Source of the DNA: Skeletonema tropicum
Taxonomy: Eukaryota; Bacillariophyta; Thalassiosirophyceae; Thalassiosirales; Thalassiosiraceae
Direction: 5' to 3'
Assembly (NCBI GenBank): GCA_037178625.1
Contig: CM074140.1
Span: forward strand, 1,550,001 to 1,614,000
Length of the DNA: 64,000 bases
Shown: in pieces, positions 62,143-64,000 of the stretch
How positions within the stretch are numbered: the first letter of the stretch is position 1
Layout: every line of letters starts with the position of its first letter
Translations under genes and position numbers: made by a program
The notes under the pieces: model-generated
Databases searched by the model: none
What the model was told of the DNA's origin: nothing
Seen by the model: the letters and a program-made list of their open reading frames with translations, nothing else

Positions 62143-62724
62143 ATGATTGTCCTATCCATCTCCAAATCCAAGGCCCTGGCTTCTCTACCCAGTAAGAAGA
62201 TCGCAGCGGCGTGCCTGTCTTCTAACGCAATGCTCCCATCTCAACCGCAAGCGTTTCAATTGCTTCGCGATCAGTTTTGGGCCAATTTCGCTGCGAGGCA
62301 ACAAGTGAAACCTGGGACAGATCTTCGTCACTTGAACCTGAAGGAGATCGATACTCCACCATTATTGTCCATTCCAACCACTGATGATGATGCTCGTCCA
62401 CCAAGATACGATGTCAAAGAGATCAACGAAACACCTCTTCGTCAACGCCATCTCGCAAGGAAAGATCTATTCAAGAATGCTCATAAGAAGGCGTCTTCCC
62501 GGTTTATGAAACGTGGAGATGTAGAGTTGAGCAGAGAGTATTCACTGGATATCAAAGTGGATATTCCTCGCGGCCAATCAAGCGAGTGCGACCTTGCTGA
62601 TACATCATATCTAGTTGATATTGCTGCTGCGAAGAGCCATCGAGAGAGGATGCATCGCACCTTCTGGGAAGCTCATAACAGTCGGAAGGTTCAGCGTCTT
62701 CGAGAAGATGAGCGACGACTTTAA
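62143..62724 (+). CDS. Unknown protein, charged, no recognised domain
   Basis: Single exon, 193 aa; the Met at 62230 (MLPSQPQAFQLLRDQFW) could be the true start. The sequence is hydrophilic: LRDQFWANFAARQQVKPGTD, DVKEINETPLRQRHL, HKKASSRFMKRGDVELSREY, and a C-terminal basic helix (HRERMHRTFWEAHNSRKVQR). It contains no membrane span or obvious targeting signal beyond a weakly hydrophobic beginning. I do not recognise a family. It may be a lineage-specific protein similar in style to the 48424 gene. Confidence 0.55.
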   Translation: MIVLSISKSKALASLPSKKIAAACLSSNAMLPSQPQAFQLLRDQFWANFAARQQVKPGTDLRHLNLKEIDTPPLLSIPTTDDDARPPRYDVKEINETPLRQRHLARKDLFKNAHKKASSRFMKRGDVELSREYSLDIKVDIPRGQSSECDLADTSYLVDIAAAKSHRERMHRTFWEAHNSRKVQRLREDERRL

Positions 62725-62939
62725 CCATGAGAAACTTGAACAATTCGTCTGATTATACCAAAGCTGTAGTAGAAATGTAATTGTAGCTAGTAGAGCTAGC
62801 AAGTGATACACACATTGGCACTAGTAGAGCTAGTAAGTAAGCAAAACAATTAAGACCAAATCTAACGGCGTTATCGCCGCCAGTTATTCCTGTTGTCCTT
62901 CAAAGCTTCTCCATCTTGACTGGGAAATCTCATATTGAT
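62725..62939. other. Convergent 3' spacer
   Basis: Contains a ~20-bp near-duplicate (CTAGTAGAGCTAG) at ~62788 and ~62820. Otherwise the 3' flanks of two convergent genes. Confidence 0.35.
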
Positions 62940-64000
62940 TTATCTCAGTACTTTTTCTTGTTCAAGTAATAATTTGAAACCCGCTAGTAGCAGCTCAGCG
63001 TCTCTTTTGTTCTTGGCTAGCATCATGATAGGTCCAGCACTCAAATCAGTTTCTATCGAGAAGAACCTTCTCTTATCCTCGTCATCCAAATTGAGAGAAG
63101 ACGGCGGCTGTCTAGAAAGCTTTGTAATACTCTCCAATGCAGCGGAGAAATTTCCTTGAGGCGAGATCCCAACCAAACCTGAAATCCCAACAATCCCTGG
63201 TTTTCGCTTTCCGGCCAACTCTAGGAAAGAGCCTGATAGTGAACCAGTATTCGCAATAGTCAAACGCAGCTCTCTTTCGTCATTATCATTTGAATTGGGC
63301 AATGGAGCCATTTGCACAGGCACTCCGTCCATCAAATAGTATTTGAATCTTCTAGTGAAGATATCAATTTCGTGCCTATCTTCAAGAGAACCATGCTTCA
63401 ATATAGTCATCATTCCTCCATTTCGTGGAGATAAATATTCATTAACCTCTACCCAGTCATTGTTGCAATAGGGCTCAATCTTGTCTGGAACAACAGGATG
63501 GGCATGCATCGAATGAGGTAATTCAAGGCTTTGAAGCGCTCCGTAAAAATCAACAGACTGATCTGGAGGCAATACTTGACCGTCTAAGATGTTTTCATTG
63601 CCTACTCTTTGACCGAACGAAGTTACATAGGCTCCCTGGTTCTGAGATTCACTCGTCTTGATAGCAATCGAAATGTTCTGTATTGGACGAAACCTACCGT
63701 TTTCTGAGCCAATAATTACAGAATCAAGTTCTAGAACGTTTGCCGGTGCGCTCTCAGGAGCTTTGAATTGAACAACTGACCCTGACACCAGGTCCTCCAG
63801 AAGCTCTTTTTTGCAGATAATAATCATGTTGGCAAGCTTGAAAGATCTTGTCTGTCGAGTTTCATTTCCCATCATTCCCATCATTGAAAGAAAGCAGGGA
63901 GGGCTCCAGGAACCAAGGTCTGACCTCACAACAACAAACCCTGTTCCTGTAGCTTTCGTTGAACCATTTTGGGGCTTATTATCTTGACATACAAATGCAA
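62940..64000 (-). CDS. SYLF/Ysc84-like domain protein, 5' end beyond the right edge
   Basis: The frame is open from the stop at 62940 to the window edge, so at least 353 codons, and the start lies outside. The segment KATGTGFVVVRSDLGSWSPP followed by CFLSMMGMMGNETRQ and ANMIIICKKELLEDLVSG follows the SYLF (Ysc84/SH3YL1) pattern G.G..VAR...G.WS.P...G..G, then a lipid- or actin-binding strand set. The later part (PIQNISIAIKTSESQN, DFYGALQSLELPH, NTGSLSGSFLELAGKRKPGI, KNKRDAELLLAGFKLLLEQE) is less clear. SYLF domains bind phosphoinositides and actin. No intron is evident in the visible part. The family is moderately supported, since the diagnostic region lies near the window edge. Confidence 0.55.
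   Translation of the reverse strand, partial: AFVCQDNKPQNGSTKATGTGFVVVRSDLGSWSPPCFLSMMGMMGNETRQTRSFKLANMIIICKKELLEDLVSGSVVQFKAPESAPANVLELDSVIIGSENGRFRPIQNISIAIKTSESQNQGAYVTSFGQRVGNENILDGQVLPPDQSVDFYGALQSLELPHSMHAHPVVPDKIEPYCNNDWVEVNEYLSPRNGGMMTILKHGSLEDRHEIDIFTRRFKYYLMDGVPVQMAPLPNSNDNDERELRLTIANTGSLSGSFLELAGKRKPGIVGISGLVGISPQGNFSAALESITKLSRQPPSSLNLDDEDKRRFFSIETDLSAGPIMMLAKNKRDAELLLAGFKLLLEQEKVLR

Overview
This window looks like nuclear DNA of a photosynthetic stramenopile, most likely a diatom. Four things point that way. Genes are densely packed on both strands, many are intronless, and the rest carry short GT-AG introns (about 67-106 bp by my reading). Several proteins start with a signal peptide followed by an Ala/Phe-type cleavage motif typical of complex-plastid import (SYALSPP, SALAFSPP, TATAFTLR, SAYVAVP). 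There is a BspA-type leucine-rich-repeat gene, and a cell-surface metalloprotease with a Pro/Ser tandem-repeat stalk. Homopolymeric Ser, Gln, Asn and Asp runs are common. Species assignment is inference.

Layout. 1-11177 is a host gene block: WD40 plastid-type protein (minus, runs off the left edge), DOT1-like methyltransferase with ubiquitin-interacting motifs (minus), YbeY-type endoribonuclease (plus), and a giant F-box-like/kinase-like protein (minus). 11708-15516 is a complete DNA transposon: an intact 1109-aa DDE transposase between imperfect inverted repeats flanked by TA. 16193-36741 is a second host block: plastid coiled-coil protein, BspA-LRR protein, divergent MATE transporter and VTE6-like phytyl-phosphate kinase, WNK kinase, RMT2 arginine methyltransferase divergent to a class IV-type histone deacetylase, M36 metalloprotease and SNM1 nuclease.

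36742-49300 is an accessory region with few host genes. It holds a 1.05-kb element with ~290-bp inverted repeats, an OB-fold/P2X7-tail-like ORF convergent with a zinc-knuckle ORF, a nine-unit ~193-bp tandem array with decayed relatives 6.5 kb away, a 24-bp-stem hairpin, and a 1321-bp hAT element with perfect terminal repeats and an 8-bp target duplication. That element sits 35 bp upstream of a broken two-frame TE-like gene. 49742-64000 returns to host genes: a DUF4336-MEKHLA fusion, an 11-exon VPS13-type bridge lipid-transfer protein (3076 aa by my splicing), two small unknowns and a SYLF/Ysc84-like gene that runs off the right edge.

How the genes relate. Several are divergent pairs sharing a 250-300 bp promoter: DOT1/YbeY, MATE/VTE6 and RMT2/HDAC. 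The MATE/VTE6 pair joins two predicted plastid envelope proteins. Chromatin or repair functions are common (DOT1, RMT2, HDAC, SNM1) but nothing shows they form one pathway. Every splice site was inferred by reading GT-AG and frame compatibility by eye. Family assignments rest on recognised motifs, not searches.
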